Assembly (NCBI RefSeq): GCF_000739655.1
Contig: NZ_BATR01000075.1
Span: 112,098-176,097, forward strand
Length of the DNA: 64,000 nt
Direction of reading: 5' to 3'
Source of the DNA: Verrucomicrobium sp. BvORR106
GTDB taxonomy: Bacteria; Verrucomicrobiota; Verrucomicrobiia; Verrucomicrobiales; Verrucomicrobiaceae
Part shown: piece after piece, positions 17,871-26,556 of the stretch
How the letters are laid out: every line of letters begins with the position of its first letter
How positions within the stretch are numbered: the stretch's first letter is position 1
Made by a program: the position numbers and the translations under genes
Notes under the pieces: generated by a model
The model's input: only the letters and a program-made list of their open reading frames with translations
Told to the model about the DNA's origin: nothing
Database searches by the model: none

Positions 17871-20333
17871 CTACTCCATGGTGGTCAGGAACACGCGGGC
17901 CACGCCGACGCGGGCGTCCTGGGAGCGGGCGCGCACGGCTTCCGCAATCTCCACCTCTGCGCCTTTGCCGCGGCGCTTGCCATCGGCGAGGCCGCCTTTG
18001 GCGCGGGCGTCTTCCAGCACGGCACTGTGGTCTGTGAATGGGGTGTTGCTCACCACGGCGGCGATCATCTCACTGCCGAAGGGGGGCGTGCAGCGGATGC
18101 GGAACGATTTGCCGGTGAGAGGGTTGATCACGGAGTCATCGCCAAAGGTCACGGGGACGCCGCCTTTGATCTTCCCATTGTGGGCGGCGTTGGGCAGCAG
18201 GACTTTCACGTTGCCGTGAGCGTCCTGATAGAGCAGGCGTATAAAAGCATCCTCACTGGTGCGCACGGTGAAGAGCATGAGGTCACCCTTGTGATAGGTG
18301 GCCTGGCTGGCCTTCAACTCGACTGCGATCTGACCGGCAGCACGATCAGCGCGCACGCCGGCGTGGTCGGTGACCCTGGCAAGCAGCTCGGGGACTTCCT
18401 CAAAGTCGCGCGGTTTGCCCAGCCCGAAACGCACGGCCATCTGCAGAAAATGCTCTGCGAATGCCACACGCGGCATGCCGGGACCTTGCAGGGCGCTGCG
18501 GGTGTCAAACAGGGCGGCATTCCCTTCCAGTGCTTTTTCCATGTCGTCCAGGGGCATGCCCAGGTCCGCTGCGGCTTGGGCAAGGGTCACGTCGTTCTCG
18601 AAGAAGTCCACCAGGGCGAGTACGGGCTCTTTTCTCGCAGAGGGATCCACGTCTGCGGCGGCCAGTGCTTTCTGGAAGGCGAGGGCATCGGCTTTCACTG
18701 CGGCATTGATCTTGTCCTGCCCGGGGTGGAGCTTTTCAATGAGGCGCTGTGCTTCCGGGCCAAACCGCGCGCTGCTCGCGATGGGGCGCAGTTCATCCAG
18801 CGGCAGTTCCTTCATACCCTTGTCGTGGCAGGCCATGCAGGAGAATCCGTTGAAGATCTGAGCCCGGCCGGTTTTATCAAAACGATCTGAGACGACTTCG
18901 ATGGGGCCGACATCGATCTTCTGGCCGGTGGCATCCACCAGGAGATAGGCCTGGAGACCGTTGGGGAGGGAGTAGATGATTTCTCCACCATCATGGGCGA
19001 AGGCGTGCTGCCCTCCGAAGAGGCCTGCATGCGGCGGGCCGAGTGGGAAATCTGCCAGCCTGCCCCGGCCGGAGTTGTGCTTGAAGTCATAGCTGAGCCA
19101 GTAGGAGCCCGGGTAAACCCGTATCTCATGCCGCTCCACCAGGCGATTCTGCTTGCTCACGCCACTCTGGGTGAAGCCGGAGCGGAGTGCATCGCCGGCG
19201 GCGAGGTTACGGGAAACATCCACGCCGAGCCGGCGCTCCAGCTCAGAGACATGGTGGGGATGATTCAGGATGACGTCATAGAGCGGTGGACGGGAGGTGG
19301 TGGCGGCAAACCAGTCTGCGCGCACCACGGGGACGGCGCAACGTGTGGGACCGGCAAGGGAGGCAAGGCTGCCGGAGTCCAGCGCATAAGGGTAGCTGGC
19401 GGTGATCTTGTCCCAGAGTTGGGGAGTCCAGCCGAGGTCGCGGAGGCGGACGCGATGGAGTACCCTTTCCGGACCGGTCTTTTCGAACTCGACGATTTTG
19501 GGATTGGTAGAGAGGCTGTTCAGCAGCTTCCGGATGCCGCAGTCTGCCAGCCAGAGATCTGCATCATTGAGTTCACGCACATTGTTGTGCTGCGGATGGA
19601 GGGAGAGATAGCGGATGTCCGTGCGATCCTCTGCGGGCTGGCGGAGCAGATCCTCCAGCGCACCGACGAGGACCTGGGCCTCTGTGACGAGCGTGCGACG
19701 GGCGGGCAGCGGATTGGCGGTCGGCGGGGGAGTCTTGGGCCTGGGGATCTCCAGGGCAGTGGGCTGCTGGGGGGCGGCCTGGGCGGGCGGAGGGGAGGCT
19801 GGGCCGAAGGTCGGCTGGGTGCTGCGCAGCACGGTGATGCGGCCAGAGAGCGAGGCGCCGGAGGGGGCGTCAGTGACGGTCACGCTGAGGGTCGTGGAGG
19901 CGGTGGCTGCGGTATCGTTGGCAGTCTCCGCCGTGCCGTTAGCGAGGGGGGTGGCGGGTTGGGGGACTCCGGCTTTCATCCAGGTGAGCACCAGTTGGGT
20001 CTCATCCGGGCTCAGCGGGGCGGCGCGTTTGCCTTCTGCCTTTTCTGCGCGGGTGGTCTTGGGCATTTTCCCGCGCAAGAGCATGTCATAGAGCTTGGAT
20101 TCCTCGGGCTTTGCCTTGTTGATGAAGTCCGCTGTGTCGAGCGAGGCGAGATCGTCCACCAGATGGGGACTCTCTTCCTGGGACGCTCCCGCCTTGTGGC
20201 ACTCGCCGCATTTTGCGCTGAAGAGTTTTTGCACCTCTGTGGCAAGCTGGCTGGGATCCTGACTCAGAAGTGCAGGAGGAGACGCAGCGCTGGCGGCCAG
20301 AATGGCGGCGAGGAGAGTGGGCAGTCCTTTCAT
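17871..20333 (-). CDS. Secreted c-type cytochrome-like protein with DUF4384 domain
   Basis: The start at 20333 gives a clean signal peptide (MKGLPTLLAAILAASAASPP). A first haem-binding motif CGECH is at residues 42-46 in a short planctomycete-type cytochrome C segment ending in KMPK and WMKAGVPQP. A Pro/Ala-rich linker follows, then a large unassigned region, a second motif CMACH at residues 499-503, and a C-terminal DUF4384-like beta domain (DLMLFTVRTSEDAFIRLLYQ, VKVLLPN). DUF4384 often accompanies caspase-like peptidases. It lies last in the minus-strand sigma/caspase locus, 189 bases after the second caspase gene, so it could be co-transcribed or separately promoted. A periplasmic redox-linked sensor is inferred. 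Confidence 0.75.
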   Translation of the reverse strand: MKGLPTLLAAILAASAASPPALLSQDPSQLATEVQKLFSAKCGECHKAGASQEESPHLVDDLASLDTADFINKAKPEESKLYDMLLRGKMPKTTRAEKAEGKRAAPLSPDETQLVLTWMKAGVPQPATPLANGTAETANDTAATASTTLSVTVTDAPSGASLSGRITVLRSTQPTFGPASPPPAQAAPQQPTALEIPRPKTPPPTANPLPARRTLVTEAQVLVGALEDLLRQPAEDRTDIRYLSLHPQHNNVRELNDADLWLADCGIRKLLNSLSTNPKIVEFEKTGPERVLHRVRLRDLGWTPQLWDKITASYPYALDSGSLASLAGPTRCAVPVVRADWFAATTSRPPLYDVILNHPHHVSELERRLGVDVSRNLAAGDALRSGFTQSGVSKQNRLVERHEIRVYPGSYWLSYDFKHNSGRGRLADFPLGPPHAGLFGGQHAFAHDGGEIIYSLPNGLQAYLLVDATGQKIDVGPIEVVSDRFDKTGRAQIFNGFSCMACHDKGMKELPLDELRPIASSARFGPEAQRLIEKLHPGQDKINAAVKADALAFQKALAAADVDPSARKEPVLALVDFFENDVTLAQAAADLGMPLDDMEKALEGNAALFDTRSALQGPGMPRVAFAEHFLQMAVRFGLGKPRDFEEVPELLARVTDHAGVRADRAAGQIAVELKASQATYHKGDLMLFTVRTSEDAFIRLLYQDAHGNVKVLLPNAAHNGKIKGGVPVTFGDDSVINPLTGKSFRIRCTPPFGSEMIAAVVSNTPFTDHSAVLEDARAKGGLADGKRRGKGAEVEIAEAVRARSQDARVGVARVFLTTME

Positions 20334-20522
20334 GAGAATGAGCGGGTGACGGGGGATGGAGCGATCCGGGAGACGATCTGGCGTGGCACATGTGGCCTGA
20401 ATCCCCGACGGGAGTGCCACGCTGACTCTCTGCCCATCGCCCGGGTGCGGGGTTTGATTGAAAAGATCCGGTAATTTTGTGCCGGTCGTGTGGTCCGTTT
20501 CTTTGTGCGCTTCAGTTGTTTC

Positions 20523-22325
20523 CTAGAGTTCCTGCTTCTTCCCCACGGCGCGGCGGAAGTTTTCAATGGCGCGGCCGAGGGCTTGGGCCATGTCCTTGTG
20601 GAACTTGTCTGTCTTGAGCAATGCGACGTCGGAAGGATGGGTCAAGTAGCCGGCGACGAAGCTGACTCCCGGCTGCTCGAGTGCGCGGAGCTCGTCGAGG
20701 CGCGCCTGGTGCACACCGCCGTCTGTGAGACGCAGGTTGTGCACGGCGCTGGCCTGCAAGGCGGTGGCCAAGGCGATGTTTTCAGAATCACGCTTGTTAC
20801 CCGGAAACGCGCCAAGCTCTTCTGGCTGATCTGGGAAGTTCGGTCCCGGTGCGCCTTGAGGTGCCAGGGCAATGGATTCGATGCCGCGTACCCCTTTGGT
20901 GCCGTTCTTGAATTGGAGGTGGAGGTAGATGCTCCTCGGAGTTGAGTTGGCCTGAAGGGATCTGGCTTCGACGGAAAGTGGGGTGTTGTCCTCACGCGTG
21001 AGCACCACCTTGAGCCCGCGCTTCTCCAGATCTGTTCGCATGGCCCGGGCGAGCTTCAGTGGGTAGTCCGCTTCTGGGCGTTGTGGGGCGGTGGTGCCTG
21101 GCTTGGACTCGAGGATGGCAGGATCCAGGATGACGGTGTCGAAGCCCGTGTGCTGGCCGATGTAGCTGGGGCGGAGCACCGGATCGATGATCTTGCAAAG
21201 ATCGAGACGCGAGATGTAGATACTCTGGTTGAGTTGAAGCACGGGATAGTTCAGTACCATCTTCATATTGTTGATGAAGAAGTCCCGGCTGCCCGGGGTG
21301 CCGTTCATCACCAAAACGGGGGAGGTGAACTTGATGCGGGACTTGCTGAACTCCAGCGATGTGAATCTGTAGAACTTGGAGATGCTGGTTGCGGCGACGT
21401 AATCCCTGTCCTCGTGGTGCAGCATTTCCCACCCTTGTAAGTCGCCCGCTGTCTTCGGAGCTGATGCTGCGGCGGTAGCAGGAGCAGGCGGGGGCGTTGG
21501 GGGTGTTGGGGGCGCGCCTTCTGCCGGTGTCTGTTGTCTGCCGAAGGCGAAGCTCTCCAGCAGGCTGTCATTGGTCCACGGCACTTGATCGGCACCACTG
21601 TGGTCACGCACGGTGGCCTTCACTCTGCGGAAGAGGGGGGTGATGTCATCCCCGGCGCTGGTTTTCAGGTGGGTCAGGAGGGCGTCGGTGAAGGGGCTGT
21701 TGCGCTTGCCGTTGCCATCATCAGCGATGGTGCCGGGGCTGGTGGCAAAGGCAAGGAAAAAACCGGGGCCGTAGCCGCTGATCTCTCCGAGCCCGCCCTT
21801 GGTGCGCAGGCTCTTGCCGATCTGACCGAGCGCCTGATCCAGCTGGGCCGTAAAGGGGTTCTCCCGGCAGCAGTCGAGGATGATGACCTTGGTCTTCACC
21901 TGGGCTTCCTCCAGTGCGACCATGACGACCTCCCGCAGGTGGATGCTGCGATTCTTCAGCACGGAGTAGCCGGTGAGGCGCGGGGTGTCTGAGGGCATGA
22001 GGAAATTATCCTCACCCACCTGAATGCCGTGACCGGAAAAGTAGAAGACCGCCGCGTCTGCGTTTTTCGCCTTGCTGGCGAATGTCTCGGTGGCGGTGAT
22101 GATGGTGTTCCGGTCGGCGTTGGCGATCGCGTCCCCGGAGATCACCGTGTAGCCGAGTGGCTTGAGCGCGGCGGCGACGTCCTTCGCGTCATTCACGGCA
22201 CTGGTGAGTTGCCTGCTCTCAGAGAGTTCAGCATAGTCATTGTTGCCGATGACGAGCGCGACCCGCTCTGCGGCGGACAGCAGTGAGCTGAAAAGGAGGA
22301 GTGAAAGGAAGCCCAGGCGTTTCAT
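20523..22325 (-). CDS. Secreted caspase-family (C14) protein with pseudo-amidase_3 domain
   Basis: The start at 22325 places a signal peptide first (MKRLGFLSLLLFSSLLSAAE). The caspase fold follows at once: RVALVIGNNDYAE, catalytic His99 in YFSGHGIQVGED and Cys153 in IILDCCRENPF. After a Pro/Ala linker (about 265-290) a domain at about 310-380 resembles the copper-amine-oxidase N-terminal-like fold seen in wall proteins. Residues about 385-595 follow N-acetylmuramoyl-L-alanine amidase (amidase_3): LEKRGLKVVLTREDNTPLSVEAR, IYLHLQF and AGYLTHPSDVALL. The first zinc ligand (His of DxGHGG) is absent; the strand reads VILDPAI. So the amidase part probably binds wall rather than cutting it. It begins 8 bases after the upstream caspase gene, implying one operon. 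Confidence 0.85.
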   Translation of the reverse strand: MKRLGFLSLLLFSSLLSAAERVALVIGNNDYAELSESRQLTSAVNDAKDVAAALKPLGYTVISGDAIANADRNTIITATETFASKAKNADAAVFYFSGHGIQVGEDNFLMPSDTPRLTGYSVLKNRSIHLREVVMVALEEAQVKTKVIILDCCRENPFTAQLDQALGQIGKSLRTKGGLGEISGYGPGFFLAFATSPGTIADDGNGKRNSPFTDALLTHLKTSAGDDITPLFRRVKATVRDHSGADQVPWTNDSLLESFAFGRQQTPAEGAPPTPPTPPPAPATAAASAPKTAGDLQGWEMLHHEDRDYVAATSISKFYRFTSLEFSKSRIKFTSPVLVMNGTPGSRDFFINNMKMVLNYPVLQLNQSIYISRLDLCKIIDPVLRPSYIGQHTGFDTVILDPAILESKPGTTAPQRPEADYPLKLARAMRTDLEKRGLKVVLTREDNTPLSVEARSLQANSTPRSIYLHLQFKNGTKGVRGIESIALAPQGAPGPNFPDQPEELGAFPGNKRDSENIALATALQASAVHNLRLTDGGVHQARLDELRALEQPGVSFVAGYLTHPSDVALLKTDKFHKDMAQALGRAIENFRRAVGKKQEL

Positions 22326-22333
22326 GAAGGGGA

Positions 22334-23995
22334 TTACAGACTGAACTTTTTCTTCATGCCACTGAGCCTGGCTGCTTCTGGTTTGCCGGACTTGCTGCTG
22401 GGCGCAGACGAAGACGTGGGTGCGGGAGCGGGGGTGGGCGCGGTTACAGACGGGCTGCGGGGGCTCGCGGCTGGTCTGCTGGATGCGGGGGGTGTGCTCT
22501 CTGGGATGTTGGTCAGTTGCAGGCTCACCAGGGTGCCGTGATCCAGGCGGCCAGTCACTTCCAGGCCGTGCCATTCCTGCCAGTCGAGGATGGCCTTCTG
22601 GGTGGTGGGGCCCATGTCGCCATCCACGATGCCGCGGTAGTGGGCGGTTTCGCTTAGCCTGGACTGGGCGCGCCGGATGACGATGCGGCGCGAGTGGCTG
22701 TTGTAGGCCGCGTAAGCGGTGCCGAGAAAGACTTCGCGGGAATCGAAGTACCCGCGCTGGGGGAGCGTGGGTGAGTGTGGGCGGGGGCTGGCTGAAGCAG
22801 CCTCCGTCAGAAGCAGCTTGCTGACGGCGAGCTGGTGGTAGCCTCCGGATTCAGCCTCCCCCAGGGCGCTGACTTGCGTCCAGTAGCTGCGGGCTTTTAC
22901 CTGCAGCCCCATGGCCTCATAGGTCAGGGCCATTTCCGCGAGGATTTCGGGATGATTGGGCACGCGGAGATCTGCTGTGCGAAGGAGATTCATTGCTTCC
23001 TGGAAGTCCTCCGCATGGCGTGCTTTGCGGGCAGCAGTAATTTCCTCTTTCGCCGTGGCATGCTGCAGCTCCTTGCCCGGGGGCAGCGCAGGCAGGGGCA
23101 GGGGCAGGGGTCCTGGGGCGGTGGGCATGACGGCGGGGCTGGGAGCAGGCGCCAGTGGAGGGAGCATCTCCGCTGCCGGAGGGGCGGGGAGTGTCTTGGC
23201 CAGGCTCGCCGCAGCGAGGGCGAAGCTGTCGTTCAGGCTGTGGTTGGTCCAGCTCACCTGCTCCTGGCCCAGCAGCTTCTTCACGTCGCGAAAGAAGAAG
23301 TCGATATCCTTGCTGGCGCTGGTGGGAAGGCTTCTGAGAAGGGCGGCGGTGAAGGGGCTGTTGCGGTGGCCATTGCCATCGTCCGCGGTGGTGCCGGGGC
23401 TGGTGGCAAAGGCGAGGTAGAAACCGGGGCCGTAGCCGCTGATCTCGCCCACGCTTTTGGTTCGCACGCTTTTCCCCACCTGCGCCAGCGCGGTCTCCAG
23501 TTGGGCGGCGAAGGGATTGTCCCGGCAGCAGTCGAGGATGATGACCTTGTTCCTGGCTCCGGCTTCCTCGAGCGCCACCATCACGGTGTCACGCAGGAGG
23601 ACGGTGCGATTCTTCAGGACGGAGATGCCGGTGAGCCGGGGTGCATCACTGGGCAGAAGGTAGTTGTCCTCGCCGACCTGCACGCCGTGCCCGGAGTAGT
23701 AGAACACGGCGCCCTCGGCCCCCTGGGCGGCTTTGGCGAAGGCCTCTGTGGCATTGAGCATGGTGTCCTTGCTGGCGTCTGTGACGGCTGCGCCAGTGAC
23801 GAGGGTGTAGCCCAGGGCCTTGAGGCCTGCGGCGACGTCCTGGGCGTCTGTCGTGGGGCTGGTGAGCTGGCGGTTGTCTGCCAGATGGGTGTACTTGCTG
23901 TTTCCTATCACCAGAGCGACGTGGTCACCAGCCTGAGCGAAGGTGGTGCCGAGCAGCAGGAAGGGCAGCAAGACGGGGTGGAGGATGGCTCTCAT
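22334..23995 (-). CDS. Secreted caspase-family (C14) protein with peptidoglycan-binding domain
   Basis: A signal peptide (MRAILHPVLLPFLLLGTTFAQ) precedes a caspase domain with VALVIGNSKYTHL, His103 in YYSGHGVQVGED and Cys157 in IILDCCRDNPF. A Pro-rich linker (about 270-315) leads to a short TPR-like helical segment (EEITAARKARHAEDFQEAMNL) and then a PG_binding_1 domain at about 440-500 (RLSETAHYRGIVDGDMGPTT, LDWQEWHGLEVTGRLDHGTL). A Ser/Pro-rich tail ends the protein. The caspase half is closely similar to that of the next gene, so they are tandem duplicates with different wall-facing C-termini. It starts 15 bases after the OmpA-family gene. Confidence 0.87.
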   Translation of the reverse strand: MRAILHPVLLPFLLLGTTFAQAGDHVALVIGNSKYTHLADNRQLTSPTTDAQDVAAGLKALGYTLVTGAAVTDASKDTMLNATEAFAKAAQGAEGAVFYYSGHGVQVGEDNYLLPSDAPRLTGISVLKNRTVLLRDTVMVALEEAGARNKVIILDCCRDNPFAAQLETALAQVGKSVRTKSVGEISGYGPGFYLAFATSPGTTADDGNGHRNSPFTAALLRSLPTSASKDIDFFFRDVKKLLGQEQVSWTNHSLNDSFALAAASLAKTLPAPPAAEMLPPLAPAPSPAVMPTAPGPLPLPLPALPPGKELQHATAKEEITAARKARHAEDFQEAMNLLRTADLRVPNHPEILAEMALTYEAMGLQVKARSYWTQVSALGEAESGGYHQLAVSKLLLTEAASASPRPHSPTLPQRGYFDSREVFLGTAYAAYNSHSRRIVIRRAQSRLSETAHYRGIVDGDMGPTTQKAILDWQEWHGLEVTGRLDHGTLVSLQLTNIPESTPPASSRPAASPRSPSVTAPTPAPAPTSSSAPSSKSGKPEAARLSGMKKKFSL

Positions 23996-24010
23996 GGGCG
24001 TCAGGTTGAA

Positions 24011-24565
24011 TTAGAGCTTCCGGAAGATCTGCACCCGCCGGTTCTGCTGCCGGCTCAGCTCGGTGGAGTTTTCCACGAGGGGATGCTCCTGGCCGAAGCC
24101 GAGCGGTTGCATGCGCTCCCCTGGTACCCCGAGGCGGACCAGCTCGGCTACCACGGCGGCAGCGCGTCTTTGGGACAAGGTCTTGTTGTGCTCCTCTGCG
24201 CCCAGGTCGCAGGTGTGGCCCTCGATGAGGAATTTCTCGCTGCCGGCCATCTTCATGGCTTTGGCGATCTCGGCCAGTTGGGAGAAGGTCACGGCACCGT
24301 CCAGGTGGTCGCTGTTCAGGGCGAACTGAAGGTTGGGGAAGCGCTCTTCAGTATCCGCGTCCACTTTCACCTCCACGATCTCCAGGGAGACGCCTTTGGT
24401 GCGCCTGATCTCCTCCTTGGGCTCGACCAGGGACTTGGTGCGCTTCCATTTTCTCGCCAGTTGATCCGCTGGGACGATGTCTTGAGCCGGGAGGCCGGGG
24501 GTGAGAAGGAGAAGGAGAATGGCCGCGGCAATGAGGGCGGAGGCAGGCGCGAACAACGTCTTCAT
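24011..24565 (-). CDS. OmpA-family protein
   Basis: The start at 24565 gives a signal peptide (MKTLFAPASALIAAAILLLLL) that ends near TPGLPAQ. Residues about 65-184 are an OmpA_C (MotB-type) peptidoglycan-binding domain: LQFALNSDHLDGAVTFSQLAEI, FLIEGHTCDLGAEEHNKTLSQRRA and the closing RRVQIF. The Asp and Arg that grip diaminopimelate in this family (TCDLG and SQRR) are present. It sits directly upstream of the caspase pair and downstream of the sigma/anti-sigma genes, so all may share one transcript. A role in anchoring or sensing the cell wall is likely. Confidence 0.85.
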   Translation of the reverse strand: MKTLFAPASALIAAAILLLLLTPGLPAQDIVPADQLARKWKRTKSLVEPKEEIRRTKGVSLEIVEVKVDADTEERFPNLQFALNSDHLDGAVTFSQLAEIAKAMKMAGSEKFLIEGHTCDLGAEEHNKTLSQRRAAAVVAELVRLGVPGERMQPLGFGQEHPLVENSTELSRQQNRRVQIFRKL

Positions 24566-24754
24566 TGGGAAATGAGTTGTACCGAGAAGATATGACAGGT
24601 TCTGGAGAAATTGCCAGCATGGGGTTGCCCTGGTGGCGGGGCGTGGCAGCTCCTCCATCGCTCTGGGCGGGCAATTGATTGAAGAAGTTTGTTTTTCGAG
24701 ATCCAGGCGGCTCTGCGCGTGAGGGGCGGCGGTGATGTTCCGCCGCTGGCTTGA

Positions 24755-25225
24755 TCACGGTGCGTTTTTTCTCTCCAAAACTTGCCGCACTTCCGCCTCT
24801 GTACGCGTGAGGTCTGGCTGATGGCGCAGCTCTGCTGGAAGCTCTGCCAGGACCATGAGCGCATCACTTGCACGACCGGCGTCAAGCAGCTGCCGGGTGA
24901 GGGCCAGAGCCGTCTCCGCGCTGGATGGAGCAGGCGGGGGGCCGATGGCGGCGGGTGCGGTGTGGAAGGGCACGGTGACTCCTGCGAGCCTGCCGCCGCC
25001 GGAGAGGCATACCAGGGCGAGGTAGGAGGTGTCTGGCTTGAGCGCGGCGGAGTCTTGGTCATCATGGCCCGGTCCGGGGTGGAGCGTGGAGAAGGGGACC
25101 GGCGAGCGTACGCCCGTGGCCACGAACAAGGCGGGTGTGGTCTCCTGATGCGCTCCGGCGGGCAGGATCCACACATTGTACTCCTGGCCGGGAGCATTCT
25201 CCCACACGAGGGTGGGCGCGGTCAT
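24755..25225 (-). CDS. Small protein coupled to anti-sigma factor, unknown function
   Basis: The ATG at 25225 overlaps the stop of the upstream anti-sigma gene (ATGA), which implies translational coupling. The 156-residue protein starts LVWENAPGQEYNVWILP, reading like a fibronectin-type or DUF928-like beta sandwich (PDTSYLALVCLSGGGRLAGVTVPF), and ends with a helix-rich tail (ETALALTRQLLDAGRASDAL). There is no signal peptide of its own, so it may be the extension of the anti-sigma factor's extracytoplasmic part, split into a separate gene. I do not recognise a named family. Confidence 0.65.
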   Translation of the reverse strand: MTAPTLVWENAPGQEYNVWILPAGAHQETTPALFVATGVRSPVPFSTLHPGPGHDDQDSAALKPDTSYLALVCLSGGGRLAGVTVPFHTAPAAIGPPPAPSSAETALALTRQLLDAGRASDALMVLAELPAELRHQPDLTRTEAEVRQVLERKNAP

Positions 25226-25746
25226 GCCTGTCTCTCCCCGGGGGCGAGGGCGGGGCTGGCGGTGGCGAGCACAGGGGCCTCCCTGACCTGGTGCAAGAGC
25301 CACCACCCCATGGGCAGAGCGAGGAGTGTGAGCAGGGCGGCCCAAGCCAGCAGGGTGAAGGACGCCCGCTTGGGAGGAGGGTGCGAGGTCAGCCCACGGC
25401 CGGGGGCGGTCGGGGACGTGTGGCTGGAGCTGTGGGCGGAGGAGAGGGCCGTGACGTTGCCTGCGCCGGCCTCGCGAGCTTTTGCGGCGGTGGCGCTGGC
25501 CAGCGCACGGGTGCGAGCCTCCTCCAACCGGGCCAGTGCTGCGGGGGGCACGGCCTCGGCGGGAGGGGGCGATTCTTGAACCTGGTCGCGGTCAATAGCT
25601 GCGACGAGACGGCGGGCCGCGGCATGCTCCTCCGTCAGCTCGGGGTGCGCGGCCAGGTGATGCTGTAGCTCGGCCTGCTGCTCGGGTGTGGCCTCTCCCA
25701 AGGCGTCGAGCGCCATGAGCTGCTGCATGTTCAGGGAGGGGGGCAT
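25222..25746 (-). CDS. Membrane anti-sigma factor-like protein
   Basis: The N-terminus MQQLMALDALGEATPEQQAEL followed by HHLAAHPEL is the helical zinc-less anti-sigma pattern (short sigma-binding helices). A Pro/Ala-rich linker and one transmembrane helix at about residues 130-152 (SFTLLAWAALLTLLALPMGWW) follow. It lies 27 bases after the ECF sigma gene on the same strand, the standard arrangement for a sigma and its membrane regulator. The sequence match to known anti-sigma families is weak; the call rests mostly on architecture and position. Confidence 0.7.
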   Translation of the reverse strand: MPPSLNMQQLMALDALGEATPEQQAELQHHLAAHPELTEEHAAARRLVAAIDRDQVQESPPPAEAVPPAALARLEEARTRALASATAAKAREAGAGNVTALSSAHSSSHTSPTAPGRGLTSHPPPKRASFTLLAWAALLTLLALPMGWWLLHQVREAPVLATASPALAPGERQA

Positions 25747-25773
25747 GGAGAGCTGTGCGGAGGAGTGTGCGGC

Positions 25774-26406
25774 TTAACCCAGTCGCTCCCGCAGGAGACG
25801 CAGGCCTTGGGAGAAGTGGGTGAGGACGGTGCCGTGGGGCATGTCGAAATGCGCTGCCACTTCGCGGGTGGTCAGCCCTTCAAAGAAGCGGGCCAGGAAG
25901 AGCTTGGGCTTGGGGGGATCGAGCGCCTCGATCTGCTCGCGAAGCTCTGCGAGTGAGCACGAGGGGGAGGCGGAGGAGTCAGAGGCGGGCTCCGGCAGGT
26001 CCTCCACCGCATCCACCCGCGAGCGGCCCTGCTGCCGGTGGAAGTCATGGGCACGACGCCGGAGAATGGTGAGGGTCATCCCCATCAAATCGCTGAAGCT
26101 GGCGAGTTGATTGAAACTGTCCGAGCGGCCCTCGATCAAGTGGGTGGCGACCTGGGAGATGGCGGTGGCGACCAAGTCCTCCCGCTGCGCCTCCCACTGC
26201 GGTCCGGAGAGGAGGCGGTGGGCCAGTTGCCGGGCGGCTGGCATGAGGTGCTGCCAGGCTACATGCCAGGCCTCGCGGTTCACCCTGGGGTCAAGCGAGC
26301 GCAGGGCCTCCAGGGAGAGGTCCGGGTAGGCACGCCCCTTTGCATCCCCAGCAGGGGACACTGCCTCAGCAGAGAGATGGGGCGGCGGGCCTGGGCTCAT
26401 GCTCAC
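25774..26406 (-). CDS. ECF-type RNA polymerase sigma factor
   Basis: The 210-residue protein has a region 2-like helix block (AWQHLMPAARQLAHRLLSGP, then LTILRRRAHDFHRQQGR) and a region 4 helix-turn-helix (LAELREQIEALDPPKPKLFL, FFEGLTTREVAAHFDMPHGT, TLVLTHFSQGLRLL-like end). The region 4 pattern GLTTREVAAHFDMPHGTVLT is typical of extracytoplasmic-function sigma factors. It is the first gene of the minus-strand locus that contains the anti-sigma, OmpA and caspase genes, so it most likely autoregulates them in response to an envelope signal. No promoter motif was identified by eye. Confidence 0.85.
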   Translation of the reverse strand: MSMSPGPPPHLSAEAVSPAGDAKGRAYPDLSLEALRSLDPRVNREAWHVAWQHLMPAARQLAHRLLSGPQWEAQREDLVATAISQVATHLIEGRSDSFNQLASFSDLMGMTLTILRRRAHDFHRQQGRSRVDAVEDLPEPASDSSASPSCSLAELREQIEALDPPKPKLFLARFFEGLTTREVAAHFDMPHGTVLTHFSQGLRLLRERLG

Positions 26407-26556
26407 CTGGTTGCATACACCAAAGTTCCCTGTTCAGGCAAGGCGTAAGCCGGGGAGTCTGGCGGGGGCTGGGGATTTCGGTAGATCAGTAATCCGGTGA
26501 TTCAGTGAACCGCGGTGCGGGAGTGGATAGGGAAGGGGGAGGCGGGTCAACTGGCA

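Noticed and set aside
18993..20474. Long plus-strand open frame opposite the cytochrome gene
   Set aside because: Antisense shadow of the cytochrome/DUF4384 gene; low-complexity Gly/Ala composition and no domain pattern.
22835..24595. Long plus-strand open frame opposite the first caspase gene and the OmpA gene
   Set aside because: It is the antisense of two clear minus-strand genes with signal peptides and catalytic motifs, is Gly/Ala-rich without structure, and arises from the GC-rich codon pattern.
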